Shown here piece after piece: positions 8,407 through 16,575 of a stretch of DNA of 48,552 nt. The stretch spans positions 1 through 48,552 of the forward strand of contig JACNJH010000135.1 of the NCBI GenBank assembly GCA_014382665.1, given 5' to 3'. Under the pieces are notes generated by a model. The model was not told where the DNA came from. It was given only the letters and a program-made list of their open reading frames with translations, and searched no databases. Position numbers and translations under genes: made by a program. Position 1 is the stretch's first letter, and every line of letters begins with the position of its first letter. The DNA comes from Candidatus Desulfatibia profunda. Its GTDB lineage: Bacteria; Desulfobacterota; Desulfobacteria; Desulfobacterales; UBA11574.

Positions 8407-9295
8407 CTTTGATCTGAAGGCATACTTTGTTTGCAAACGCAAACAGATCAACGATGCCCTGGTGATGATCCTTAATTCCGCTGAAAATTCGAGCAGGATT
8501 CTTGAGGCCATGAAATATTCGCTAATGGCGGGGGGCAAGCGCATACGGCCGATTTTATGCCTGGCTGCTGCCGAAGCTGTCGGCGGCAAGCCCGAGAATA
8601 CCATTCGAGCCGCCTGCGCCATTGAAATGATCCATACCTATTCCTTAATCCATGACGATCTTCCGGCAATTGACAACGATGACTTGCGCAGAGGACTGCC
8701 GACATGTCATGTGGCCTTTGATGAAGCTACCGCAATTCTGGCAGGTGACGGCCTTTTAACCCTGGCCTTTCAGATTCTTTCAAGAAATGATTTCAAAAAC
8801 GAAAAGCATGCTTTAAAATGGCTCGGGGTTTTACATCATATTGCCTCGGCGGCCGGATACGAAGGTATGATTGAAGGACAAATGAGGGATATTGTCTCGG
8901 AGGGCATTCAGCTTGATATTGAAGATCTTGAAAAAATACATGCATTAAAGACCGGCGCCCTGATTGAGGCCTCCATTTATACCGGTGCCGTTTTAGGGGG
9001 TGGAAGTCATCAACAGATTGAACGGTTGAGAATCTATGCAAAAAACATCGGACTTGCATTTCAGGTGGCCGACGACATTTTAGATGTAGAAGGTGACCCT
9101 GCTGTGATGGGCAAGGGTGTTGGCACCGATCAATCTCGCGACAAAAACACCTACCCTGCCCTGATAGGGATAAAAGAATCGAAAGCGTTTGCCCGCAAAC
9201 TTATCAACAACGCCTTGCAGGCACTTGATTATTTTGATAACAAATCAGATCCGCTTCGCGCCATTGCACGCTATATTATAGAAAGGAAACGCTAA
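8399..9295 (+). CDS. ispA: Polyprenyl diphosphate synthase, farnesyl diphosphate synthase type
   Basis: The 298-residue enzyme condenses isopentenyl diphosphate with allylic diphosphates. The first Asp-rich motif is in HDDLPAIDNDDLRRG (Asp86, Asp87, Asp92) and the second in ADDILDVEGD. The stretch YSLIHDDLPA matches E. coli IspA, which makes the C15 product, although chain length cannot be fixed from sequence alone. The frame is open to 8345, but the ATG at 8399, overlapping the end of xseB, gives the usual N-terminus. The gene ends one base before the dxs start, so precursor supply and prenyl chain synthesis are encoded together. Confidence 0.94.
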   Translation: MNSFDLKAYFVCKRKQINDALVMILNSAENSSRILEAMKYSLMAGGKRIRPILCLAAAEAVGGKPENTIRAACAIEMIHTYSLIHDDLPAIDNDDLRRGLPTCHVAFDEATAILAGDGLLTLAFQILSRNDFKNEKHALKWLGVLHHIASAAGYEGMIEGQMRDIVSEGIQLDIEDLEKIHALKTGALIEASIYTGAVLGGGSHQQIERLRIYAKNIGLAFQVADDILDVEGDPAVMGKGVGTDQSRDKNTYPALIGIKESKAFARKLINNALQALDYFDNKSDPLRAIARYIIERKR

Positions 9296-9296
9296 C

Positions 9297-11168
9297 TTGA
9301 GCCTTCTGGAAAAGATTAATTCTCCCGCAGATTTAAAACGCCTGTCGCGGTCGGAGCTTCCGATATTAGCCCAAGAGATTCGCCAGATTATTGTAGAGGT
9401 GGTATCTAAAAACGGCGGTCATCTGGCATCGAGCCTGGGGGCTGTCGAACTGGCGATTGCCGTCCACTATGTCTTTGAGGCTCCTCACGATAAAATTATC
9501 TGGGATGTCGGTCACCAGTCCTACGCTCATAAACTTCTTACAGGACGCAGGCAGCGATTTCATACACTTCGCCAATTCGAGGGAATCAGCGGGTTTACCC
9601 GTATGAGTGAAAGCCCTTATGATGCATTTTCAACCGGTCACAGCAGCACTTCTATTTCCGCAGGGCTTGGAGTTGCCTGCGCCAAGCGTTTGAAAAACGA
9701 CAGTGCCAAGGTTATCGCCGTCATTGGGGATGGTTCCATGACGGCCGGTTTGGCCTATGAAGGTTTAAACCAGGCCGGTGACATTAACAAGAATATTATC
9801 GTCATTCTCAATGACAACGACATGTCCATAGCCCCCAATGTGGGTGCCATATCCTCTTTGTTAAGCCGCACTTTTTCCGCAAAATATTTGCAGGATTTTA
9901 AAAAAGAATTCGGTGAATTTCTTAAATCGTTACCCAGATTCGGAGACGATATCTACCAGTTTGCCAAGCGTTCCAAAGAGTCCTTTAAAACGTTTATAAC
10001 TCCGGGGATGCTGTTTGAAGCCTTTAATTTTGAATATTTTGGTCCCATCAACGGGCATAATTTAAGCCATCTTATAGATATATTGAATAATATCAAAGAA
10101 CTTGACGAGCCGGTTCTGCTCCATGTTACAACGAAAAAGGGCAAAGGGTACCTGCCTGCAGAAAAAAATCCTATCTATTATCATGGTGTTGGATGCTTTG
10201 ATATCGAAACGGGTGAGTGCAAGAGCGGTACCAACTCCATTCCGACATATACGGAAGTTTTTGGCGAAACTATCCTTAAAATAGCCAAAAATGACGACAG
10301 GATTGTTGCGGTGACTGCGGCCATGCCCGAAGGTACAGGGCTTGTCAAGTTTGCCGAGGCCTATCCGGATCGTTTTTTTGATGTCGGCATTGCTGAGCAA
10401 CACGGCGTAACCTTTGCCGCCGGGTTGGCCAGCGAAGGCCTCAAGCCGGTTGTAGCCATTTATTCTACATTTCTGCAGCGAGCTTATGATCAGATTCTGC
10501 ATGATGTTTGTATCGAGGCGCTGCCGGTGGTTTTTGCCGTCGATCGGGGCGGGATTGTTGGTGAAGACGGAGCGACCCACAACGGGGTGTTTGATTTATC
10601 TTACCTCAGATGTCTTCCCAATATGGTTGTTATGGCTCCCAAGGATGAAAATGAGCTCGTTAGAATGCTCTTTACTGCTTTAAACCATAACGGCCCTGTT
10701 GCCGTCCGATATCCCCGTGGCGTTGCCGAAGGTGTGAAGATGGAACCTCAAGAGGTTCCATTGCCGATCGGCAAGGCCGAAATTCTTACTAAAGGGGATG
10801 ACGTTCTGATTCTGGCCATAGGTCGATCGGTTCGCGAAGCGCTTTCTGCACATTCAACGCTGTTGGAAGAAGGAATTTCCGCTACGGTGGTCAACTGTCG
10901 CTTTGTGAAACCCCTTGACGCCGATTTGATCGGAGCCCTTGCCCGCGATATACCACGAATTATAACAGTGGAAGAAAATGTACGACAGGGCGGGTTTGGA
11001 AGTGCGGTTCTGGAATGTTTGAGTGATCAAGCAATAACCGGCTTTCTTCTGGAATGTATCGGGATTCCGGATGTGTTTGTTGAACACGGTCCTCAAAACC
11101 TTCTCAGATCCAAATACGGCATAGACTCAACGGCGATTATCAACGCAGCCAAAAAACTCATGAAATAA
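9297..11168 (+). CDS. dxs: 1-deoxy-D-xylulose-5-phosphate synthase
   Basis: This thiamine-diphosphate enzyme joins pyruvate and glyceraldehyde-3-phosphate, the first step of the MEP isoprenoid pathway. The 623-residue protein shows the N-terminal HLASSLGAVELAIA and DVGHQSYAHKLLTGR segments, the ThDP site GDGSMTAGLAYEGLNQAG followed by NDNDMSIAPNVGA, and the C-terminal transketolase region with DVGIAEQHGVTFAAG and VDRGGIVGEDGATHNG. The start is TTG at 9297, well placed after GAAAGGAAAC; no ATG gives the full N-terminus. A palindromic repeat touches its stop. The same pathway's ispF is found 24 kb away at 34883. Confidence 0.97.
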   Translation: MSLLEKINSPADLKRLSRSELPILAQEIRQIIVEVVSKNGGHLASSLGAVELAIAVHYVFEAPHDKIIWDVGHQSYAHKLLTGRRQRFHTLRQFEGISGFTRMSESPYDAFSTGHSSTSISAGLGVACAKRLKNDSAKVIAVIGDGSMTAGLAYEGLNQAGDINKNIIVILNDNDMSIAPNVGAISSLLSRTFSAKYLQDFKKEFGEFLKSLPRFGDDIYQFAKRSKESFKTFITPGMLFEAFNFEYFGPINGHNLSHLIDILNNIKELDEPVLLHVTTKKGKGYLPAEKNPIYYHGVGCFDIETGECKSGTNSIPTYTEVFGETILKIAKNDDRIVAVTAAMPEGTGLVKFAEAYPDRFFDVGIAEQHGVTFAAGLASEGLKPVVAIYSTFLQRAYDQILHDVCIEALPVVFAVDRGGIVGEDGATHNGVFDLSYLRCLPNMVVMAPKDENELVRMLFTALNHNGPVAVRYPRGVAEGVKMEPQEVPLPIGKAEILTKGDDVLILAIGRSVREALSAHSTLLEEGISATVVNCRFVKPLDADLIGALARDIPRIITVEENVRQGGFGSAVLECLSDQAITGFLLECIGIPDVFVEHGPQNLLRSKYGIDSTAIINAAKKLMK

Positions 11169-11187
11169 AATCGCTTTACGATTTTAT
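11165..11187. repeat. Palindromic repeat, copy 4, at the dxs stop
   Basis: Perfect arms ATAAAATCG/CGATTTTAT with loop CTTTA. The left arm overlaps the dxs stop codon, the same arrangement as copy 2 at the glmM stop. Confidence 0.85.
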
Positions 11188-11193
11188 AGAACT

Positions 11194-11281
11194 CCCGCAG
11201 CGCCAAATCATCCGTAGCTTAGGTGCTACAAGAAGGTGATGTGTATTTGAGACTTTTTACCACTGTAATTTACGCTGCGGG
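11194..11281. repeat. Structured 88-nt element between dxs and tlyA
   Basis: A perfect 9-bp outer stem (CCCGCAGCG with CGCTGCGGG) encloses an inner hairpin GTAGC-TTAGGT-GCTAC and a CAAAT/ATTTG pair that stacks between them. This could be a folded RNA or a mobile repeat. I recognise no known riboswitch class. Confidence 0.5.
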
Positions 11282-11330
11282 ATCAATTTGGAGAAGGCAA
11301 AATTCCTATCTCCGCACCAAGCTGTGACGA

Positions 11331-12113
11331 ATGCGCTTGCTATTGAAGTTCAACAAATTGAATTCAAAAAAGAAAATCAGACTCGATCTATTTCTAACGG
11401 AAAAAGGGCTGGTAAAAAGCCGGCAACGGGCTCAGGCCTTAATCATGGCCGGAAAAATTCTGGTAAACAACCAGGTCATGGATAAGCCCGGTGCGCTGAT
11501 TTCCAGAGAGGACGATATCGTTTTAAAAGGAGAAGATTTCCCTTATGTCAGCCGGGGCGGACTTAAACTTGAAAAAGCCCTGCAGACACTCGGATTCGAT
11601 ATAACCGGCTTTGTCTGTCTTGATGTGGGTGCTTCCACTGGCGGATTTACGGACTGTTTGCTGCGGCATGGGGCCAGCCGTGTTTTTGCCGTGGATGTCG
11701 GCTATGGGCAGCTGGCATGGAAATTGCGGCAAGATTCACGTGTAGTTGCCATCGAACGTACAAATATACGTCATATGCCTGTTGAACTCCTGCCACAGCC
11801 TGTCGACCTCGTAACCATAGATGTATCCTTTATTTCCCTTAAAATTGTTGTTCCCGCAGTCATGAAATTTATGAAAAAGAGTGCGGTCATTCTGGCCTTG
11901 ATAAAACCCCAGTTCGAAGTTGGGAAAGGCAATGTCGGCAAGGGGGGGGTAGTACGTGATCCATCACAACATGCTGAAGTCATAAAAGATCTTTTGTTTT
12001 TTTTTACCAAACAAGGCTTGTTGTGCCAAGCACTCATCCCTTCTCCCATAGCTGGCCCCAAAGGGAACAAGGAATTCATCATCCATCTGAAATTTAATGG
12101 TTCGGAAAACTAA
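11331..12113 (+). CDS. tlyA: TlyA-family rRNA 2'-O-methyltransferase (hemolysin A family)
   Basis: The 260-residue protein has an N-terminal S4 RNA-binding domain (IRLDLFLTEKGLVKSRQRAQ and what follows, residues about 16-75), the RGGLKLEKAL linker, and a FtsJ-like SAM domain with LDVGASTGGFTDCLLRHGA and ALIKPQFEVGKG. Family members methylate 16S and/or 23S rRNA riboses. Adjacency to dxs is common in bacteria. The start is uncertain: the ATG at 11331 lacks a clear Shine-Dalgarno, and a TTG at 11358 would begin nearer the S4 domain. Two homopolymer tracts, eight G at 11942-11949 and nine T near 11997-12005, lie in the frame. Confidence 0.92.
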   Translation: MRLLLKFNKLNSKKKIRLDLFLTEKGLVKSRQRAQALIMAGKILVNNQVMDKPGALISREDDIVLKGEDFPYVSRGGLKLEKALQTLGFDITGFVCLDVGASTGGFTDCLLRHGASRVFAVDVGYGQLAWKLRQDSRVVAIERTNIRHMPVELLPQPVDLVTIDVSFISLKIVVPAVMKFMKKSAVILALIKPQFEVGKGNVGKGGVVRDPSQHAEVIKDLLFFFTKQGLLCQALIPSPIAGPKGNKEFIIHLKFNGSEN

Positions 12114-12273
12114 AATTGATGTTGATTTTTTCCCCCTTAGCATATAAAAATTTCAAATTTAAGACTTAATTTAAAAAGGATTGGAAATTTTAACTGCAAT
12201 AGCGAACGCATTTCTCGTCCCGCCTCGCCAGACTGCAGGGAATCTTAATAACTTTTTTTAGAGAGGAGTTTAA

Positions 12274-14346
12274 ATGTCTGATAGTGCCGAGAGTTTAAGG
12301 AACATTGCGTTAGTGGCCCACGGGGGTTCAGGAAAGACCTCTCTGGCTGAGGTAATGCTTTTTAATACAGGCGTGATTAACAGACTGGGACGCGTCGAAG
12401 ACGGGAATACGGCCATGGACTTTGAGCCGGAAGAATTAAAGCGTCAAATTAGTATAAGTAGCGCATTTCATCAATTTACTTGGAAAAAACATACGGTAAA
12501 CCTTATCGACACCCCCGGGGATCAAAATTTCTTTTCAGATACCAAAAGCTGCATGCAGGCTGCAGACGGTGCGGTTGTGGTCATAGATGCCGTTGACGGC
12601 GTTAAGGTCCAGACTGAACAGGCCTGGGATATAGCCCATGAATTCAACCTGCCCTGTGTTATTTTTATCAATAAGCTTGACCGCGAACGGGCTGATTTTT
12701 TTCGAACGTTTCAAGAGGCCGGCGAAATTTTAGCGCCCAAGCCGATCATACTTCAACTTCCAATTGGAAAAGAATCGAATTTTCAGGGAGTTATAGATCT
12801 TATCCGCAAGAAAGCCTATATGTATGATGCTAAAGGCAAAGGAACCCAAGTCGATATCCCTGCTGACATGCAGGATCAGGTTGAAGAAGAAAGAGAGGTC
12901 CTGATCGAAAATGTGCTTGAATCGGACGACGCACTCTTGGAACGCTATCTTGAGGGTGAATCCATGTCGGACGATGATATCAAGAGCGCTTTAAGAAAAG
13001 GCACATTGGCACGAGCATTTGTGCCGGTTCTTTGCGGATCGGCCACCAAGAATATCGGCATTGATCTCATCCAGAATTTTATCGTCAGCTGTATGCCCTC
13101 CCCTGTCGATCGCGGGGCCTGGATCGTCACCGATGCCGCCGGCGAAAACAAGATGGAATGTCATCCTGACCCGGAGGCACCTTTTGCCGGATTGGTGTTC
13201 AAAACAGTTGCCGATCCCTTTGCCGGGCGCCTTTCCATATTCAGGGTTGTTTCAGGGACGTTGGGGGCGGACGGAACGTTTTTTAATGTCAATAAAAACA
13301 CCAAGGAACGCTTCAATCAGCTCTTTAGACTTGCCGGTAAAGAACAGATACCGGTAAAACACGCCTGTCCGGGCTCAATTGTCGCGGTCGCCAAATTAAA
13401 AGAAACCACCACGGGTAATTCGCTGTGCGATGACAATCGCAAGATTAAATTTCATTGCGCAGAACCGCTTCCCAGCCTGATTTCCTTTGCGGTTGAAGCC
13501 AAAACAAAGGGGGACGAAGACAAGGTATTTACCTCCCTGTCAAAGCTGATGGAAGAAGATGCTTCCTTGAAGCTTACGCGCAATGCCGAAACCAAGCAGA
13601 TTCTTATATCCGGCTTGGGGCAGATTCACATTGAAGCTGCTGTTGAAAAGCTCAAACGAAAGTTCAACGTTGAAGTCCGGTTGAGCCTTCCAAAAGTCCC
13701 TTACAAAGAAACCATTAAAAAGAAAGTTCGAGTCCAGGGAAAACACAAAAAACAAACCGGCGGCCACGGCCAGTACGGCGACTGCTGGGTCCAGATAGAG
13801 CCGCTCCCCAGAGGAAGCGGTTTTGAGTTTGTCGATAAAGTTGTCGGCGGTGTGATACCGAGACAGTATATTCCGGCAGTTGAAAAAGGCATTATAGAAT
13901 CCAGACAGAAAGGGATTCTGTCCGGATTCCCATGCATAGATTTTAGGGCCACTCTGGATTACGGATCCTATCATGCAGTTGATTCTTCTGAAATGGCGTT
14001 TAAGATTGCCGGCTCTCTGGCGTTTAAGAAAGCCGCCGCTGAGGCCGAACCGGTTCTACTGGAACCTATCATGAATATTTCAATTACGACCCCGGACGAG
14101 TACATGGGTGATATCATGGGGGATCTTAACAGCAGACGTGGTCGGGTCCTGGGCATGGACAGCAAAGGGAAAAACCAGATTATTAAAGCACAAGTCCCCA
14201 TGGCTGAATTTCTAACCTATGCTCCGGATCTAAGATCTATGACCGGAGGCCGCGGCATATTTTCTATGGAATTTTCACATTATGATGAAGTTCCTGCTCA
14301 GATTTCGCAAAAACTTGTGGAAGAGATCAACAAAAGTAAAGAATAA
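12274..14346 (+). CDS. Elongation factor G-like GTPase (EF-G2 type)
   Basis: The 690-residue protein has the five-domain layout of EF-G. The GTPase motifs are AHGGSGKTSL (residues about 15-24), DTPGDQNF and NKLDRE. Late domains include the domain IV stretch HGQYGDCWVQIEPLPRGSGFEF and the domain V stretch EPIMNISITTPDEYMGDIMGDLNSRRG, which is quoted here in pieces of one motif region. The G1 loop AHGGSGKT, rather than AHIDAGKTT of the main translocase, marks the EF-G-like paralogue group. Its role, possibly translocation, recycling or stress, is not settled for this group. GAGAGGAG precedes the ATG. It stands alone after tlyA and abuts the next gene tail to tail. Confidence 0.9.
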   Translation: MSDSAESLRNIALVAHGGSGKTSLAEVMLFNTGVINRLGRVEDGNTAMDFEPEELKRQISISSAFHQFTWKKHTVNLIDTPGDQNFFSDTKSCMQAADGAVVVIDAVDGVKVQTEQAWDIAHEFNLPCVIFINKLDRERADFFRTFQEAGEILAPKPIILQLPIGKESNFQGVIDLIRKKAYMYDAKGKGTQVDIPADMQDQVEEEREVLIENVLESDDALLERYLEGESMSDDDIKSALRKGTLARAFVPVLCGSATKNIGIDLIQNFIVSCMPSPVDRGAWIVTDAAGENKMECHPDPEAPFAGLVFKTVADPFAGRLSIFRVVSGTLGADGTFFNVNKNTKERFNQLFRLAGKEQIPVKHACPGSIVAVAKLKETTTGNSLCDDNRKIKFHCAEPLPSLISFAVEAKTKGDEDKVFTSLSKLMEEDASLKLTRNAETKQILISGLGQIHIEAAVEKLKRKFNVEVRLSLPKVPYKETIKKKVRVQGKHKKQTGGHGQYGDCWVQIEPLPRGSGFEFVDKVVGGVIPRQYIPAVEKGIIESRQKGILSGFPCIDFRATLDYGSYHAVDSSEMAFKIAGSLAFKKAAAEAEPVLLEPIMNISITTPDEYMGDIMGDLNSRRGRVLGMDSKGKNQIIKAQVPMAEFLTYAPDLRSMTGGRGIFSMEFSHYDEVPAQISQKLVEEINKSKE

Positions 14347-14700
14347 CTAATCGAGGACATTTCCCGCCATACCCGGCAAAAAGACATAGGCCAGCAGTCG
14401 TCCATACTGGTCATATTGCTCTTTGTCAAACTGCAAGCAAATCGTTTTTGATAGGACAAGTTTTTCATTATACTTCTTTGCCTGATATCCGTAGGGTTCG
14501 GCCCTTTGGTTTTCATGGTCAATTTCAGGCGCGTTGATCCCAATGTAACGGACATGCCGCCCATCTGTCAAAACCACGGTATCCCCGTCATTCACCCACC
14601 TTACTTTAAACAGCTCCTGGGCAACAGATGGTCTGGTGATACTGGAGATAATAGAAAAGGATAAAAACAATAGCTGGAAAAGAAAACCGTATTTTTTCAT
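14347..14700 (-). CDS. Secreted thermonuclease-like protein, C-terminally truncated
   Basis: The 117-residue product has a signal peptide (MKKYGFLFQLLFLSFSIISS, cleavage probably after SVA or SVAQ) and then a staphylococcal-nuclease-like fold. The acidic pair is in NDGDTVVL, and the catalytic residues are likely Arg51 and Glu59 in VRYIGINAPEID and Arg101 in YGRLLAYVFLP. After FLPG the family normally continues for some 30-50 residues (a further strand and the C-terminal helix); here it ends at once in MAGNVLD. The stop is immediately adjacent to the stop of the convergent EF-G-like gene. The catalytic residues survive, but folding of this shortened form is doubtful. Confidence 0.75.
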   Translation of the reverse strand: MKKYGFLFQLLFLSFSIISSITRPSVAQELFKVRWVNDGDTVVLTDGRHVRYIGINAPEIDHENQRAEPYGYQAKKYNEKLVLSKTICLQFDKEQYDQYGRLLAYVFLPGMAGNVLD

Positions 14701-14730
14701 AGAATTTTATATAAAATATAAATGGTTAGT

Positions 14731-14822
14731 CACTAAGGCACAAAGGCACAAATTTAATATGCTTTTAAAAACTATATTACTAAAACTGTATTATATTCTT
14801 GGTGTCTTAGTGTCTTTGTGGC
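14731..14822. repeat. Hairpin element with 8-bp-periodic arms (CACnAAGG type)
   Basis: The left arm reads CACTAAGG, CACAAAGG, CACAAATT (14731-14754); the right arm reads TCTTAGTG, TCTTTGTG (14805-14820), the inverse of the same unit. Between them is AT-rich sequence of about 50 bp. It fills the gap between the thermonuclease and SplB-like genes. Confidence 0.75.
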
Positions 14823-14852
14823 CAAAATATTACAAGAAAAAAATGACGTGCC

Positions 14853-15983
14853 CTATTTTGCATCCTTGACCGATGAAGGTGCTGTTTGGCGATTCAGCCC
14901 ACAAATCCTGACGGCGCTCTCATCCAGCATTCTCGGGAGGCCGCCGCGTTCAGCCGGGGTAAATCCAAGAGCCTTTTGCCAGACTTCGTCATCTTCCATG
15001 CAAAAATAGATCAGAACATCCGGGGCAATTTCCCGAATCCAGTCCGTCATCTTTCGGTAAAGATCAATGCGGAGCGGCTTAAAATATCGCATCTTACCAT
15101 CAAGGCCGGTTATGAATTCTCCGTATATGATTTTTGAACCCGGAAAGCGTTTTTGTATGATCGGTTTTAAAGACGGCATGAATCGAAAACTTCCAAGACT
15201 GATCCAAACAATATTTTCTGAAGAGACATGGGAGAACAACTGCCGTACGACTTGACGGTAATCTTCATCACAGCCGTCATAAATAACCAACGGATCAAAA
15301 TGGAACGCAAGGGGATAACCCCATGATTCACATGCTGCTGCTGCCCGGATTCTGGCGGAAAGGGATGCCGTGTAACGTTCCTCGTTACAAATAACTCGAC
15401 TTGTATTCAAAGACCAGGCAACGATGGTTTTACGGTTGTGACCTATCAGTTTCAACCTTTCAATGGCCGTTGTCTTTGTCTTAAGTTCCAATACGACATG
15501 AGACTGGGCTGCAAATTTAGGAATCAGCAGGTTTGTCAGTTCGGTCCATGCTTCCCATATCATACTGTCGGTAAATTCTCCGGTCCCGATTCTGTAGACG
15601 GTCTTTTCCAGAAACATCCGATCCAACTCTGCCAAGAGGTCATCATGGTTTATAAAATATTGAAGAACCGGCGGATGAAAATAGGACTGCAGAATACAAT
15701 AGGAACAGTCCATGGTACAGTAAGTCCCGATGTGAAGTATTTTATAACCGCAGCATGTATACACCCGGGTGCCGGGACAATCCTTGATGAATGCACCTTT
15801 GTTCCGGGTTAGAAAAAGGAGCTTCTTGCCCTCTCGAACGGGATCATCGGCGCAAGAAACCCAATCAAAAATGTTTTGCCCGTCCTCAACTATTTCCGAA
15901 GGTATATTCAGGCGAGAGCGGATGGAAGCAACCTCGGGTAGATGAGCCACTTGCTGTTCGATATAAAGTTTAGAAAAAGTCAA
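14853..15983 (-). CDS. SplB-like radical SAM protein (spore photoproduct lyase family)
   Basis: The protein is 376 residues if started at the TTG at 15983. It carries the radical SAM cluster motif CTMDCSYC (Cys89, Cys93, Cys96) in the surroundings typical of SplB: CGYKILHIGTYCTMDC before it, and FHFDPLVIYDGCDEDY and GSFRFMPSLKPIIQ after it. True SplB reverses the spore photoproduct thymine dimer in spore DNA; this family is also found outside spore formers, where its substrate is not established. The frame is open to 16046, but that extension translates the palindromic repeat at 16003-16022. The TTG has AGGA eight to nine bases upstream and starts at FSKLYIE, the usual family N-terminus. Confidence 0.85.
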   Translation of the reverse strand: MTFSKLYIEQQVAHLPEVASIRSRLNIPSEIVEDGQNIFDWVSCADDPVREGKKLLFLTRNKGAFIKDCPGTRVYTCCGYKILHIGTYCTMDCSYCILQSYFHPPVLQYFINHDDLLAELDRMFLEKTVYRIGTGEFTDSMIWEAWTELTNLLIPKFAAQSHVVLELKTKTTAIERLKLIGHNRKTIVAWSLNTSRVICNEERYTASLSARIRAAAACESWGYPLAFHFDPLVIYDGCDEDYRQVVRQLFSHVSSENIVWISLGSFRFMPSLKPIIQKRFPGSKIIYGEFITGLDGKMRYFKPLRIDLYRKMTDWIREIAPDVLIYFCMEDDEVWQKALGFTPAERGGLPRMLDESAVRICGLNRQTAPSSVKDAK

Positions 15984-16002
15984 TGATGATAATCCTGGTC
16001 TC

Positions 16003-16022
16003 AAATCGTTTTGCGATTTTAT
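16003..16022. repeat. Palindromic repeat, copy 5 (degenerate left arm)
   Basis: AAATCG-TTTTG-CGATTT with the right arm extended to CGATTTTAT, matching the family, while the left flank CTC departs from ATA. It lies just upstream of the SplB-like start, which argues against the longer reading of that gene. Confidence 0.7.
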
Positions 16023-16118
16023 ATGACGAACCGGAATCCGGGTCAAGTTTGAACTGCATCCTCCTGGTTTCCAGTTTCAAATTTCCAGTTCCTTTCGCTT
16101 ACAAAAATAATAAGTATA

Positions 16119-16148
16119 TCAACATAGATAAAATTTTGTCGATGTTGA
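16119..16148. repeat. 30-bp near-perfect palindrome between divergent genes
   Basis: TCAACATAGATAAAA pairs with TTTTGTCGATGTTGA with two mismatches in 15. It lies between the SplB-like gene and the small membrane protein gene, so it could be an operator or a hairpin in either leader. Confidence 0.6.
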
Positions 16149-16214
16149 GCTGCCGGCAACTATTGACACGTAAGGGCGGTTAAGATATTCGGGTGTATTA
16201 AAGTTATGAAAATG

Positions 16215-16223
16215 TGCTATAAT
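16215..16223 (+). promoter_or_regulatory. Extended -10 promoter for the small membrane protein
   Basis: TGCTATAAT is a perfect extended -10 element (TGnTATAAT). No good -35 lies at the usual distance. A start about seven bases on would fall near 16230, which argues for a translation start later than the GTG at 16243. Confidence 0.5.
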
Positions 16224-16284
16224 TATTGTAAATTTTTGCGCGGTGAGATTCAGCGTTAACTTTTTTGGAAATAAAAAAATAGGA

Positions 16285-16575
16285 ATGGAAAAAGGTATGG
16301 TCCTGCAGATACAACGAAAAGGAAAAAAGATCTTGCTGACGGAGGATGAACTGCACGAATATATGGACATAAAGATAAATGAAATCAGCAGGTTGGCCTC
16401 AAGTATAATATTAGCCTTGATTATGATCACTATGGTCGCGATTTTAACCATTTTCAAGGCCGGTGATATTTATCTGTACGCCCTGATTTTGTTACCGCTC
16501 GTCGGGCGTGTGTATGTCGGCGACATGATTTTAAGATGGCTGCGAAAAAAATTTCAAGATTTGATAGGAATTTAA
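16285..16575 (+). CDS. Small two-helix membrane protein, unknown function
   Basis: From this ATG the product has 96 residues: a charged N-terminal part (QRKGKKILLTEDELHEYMDIK) and then two hydrophobic helices, ASSIILALIMITMVAILTIF and YLYALILLPLVGRVYV, ending in a basic tail (LRWLRKKF). I do not recognise a family. The frame is open to a GTG at 16243, and an ATG at 16297 is better spaced from AGGAATGG, so the start is uncertain by about 14 codons either way. Its last 4 bp overlap the end of the convergent methyltransferase gene. Confidence 0.6.
   Translation: MEKGMVLQIQRKGKKILLTEDELHEYMDIKINEISRLASSIILALIMITMVAILTIFKAGDIYLYALILLPLVGRVYVGDMILRWLRKKFQDLIGI

Noticed and set aside
11288-11485. 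65-codon plus-strand frame overlapping the start of tlyA
   Set aside because: It overlaps the S4 domain of tlyA in another frame and has no family-like sequence.
15984-16046. N-terminal extension of the SplB-like protein
   Set aside because: It reads through a palindromic repeat, while the TTG at 15983 has a ribosome-binding site and the family N-terminus.
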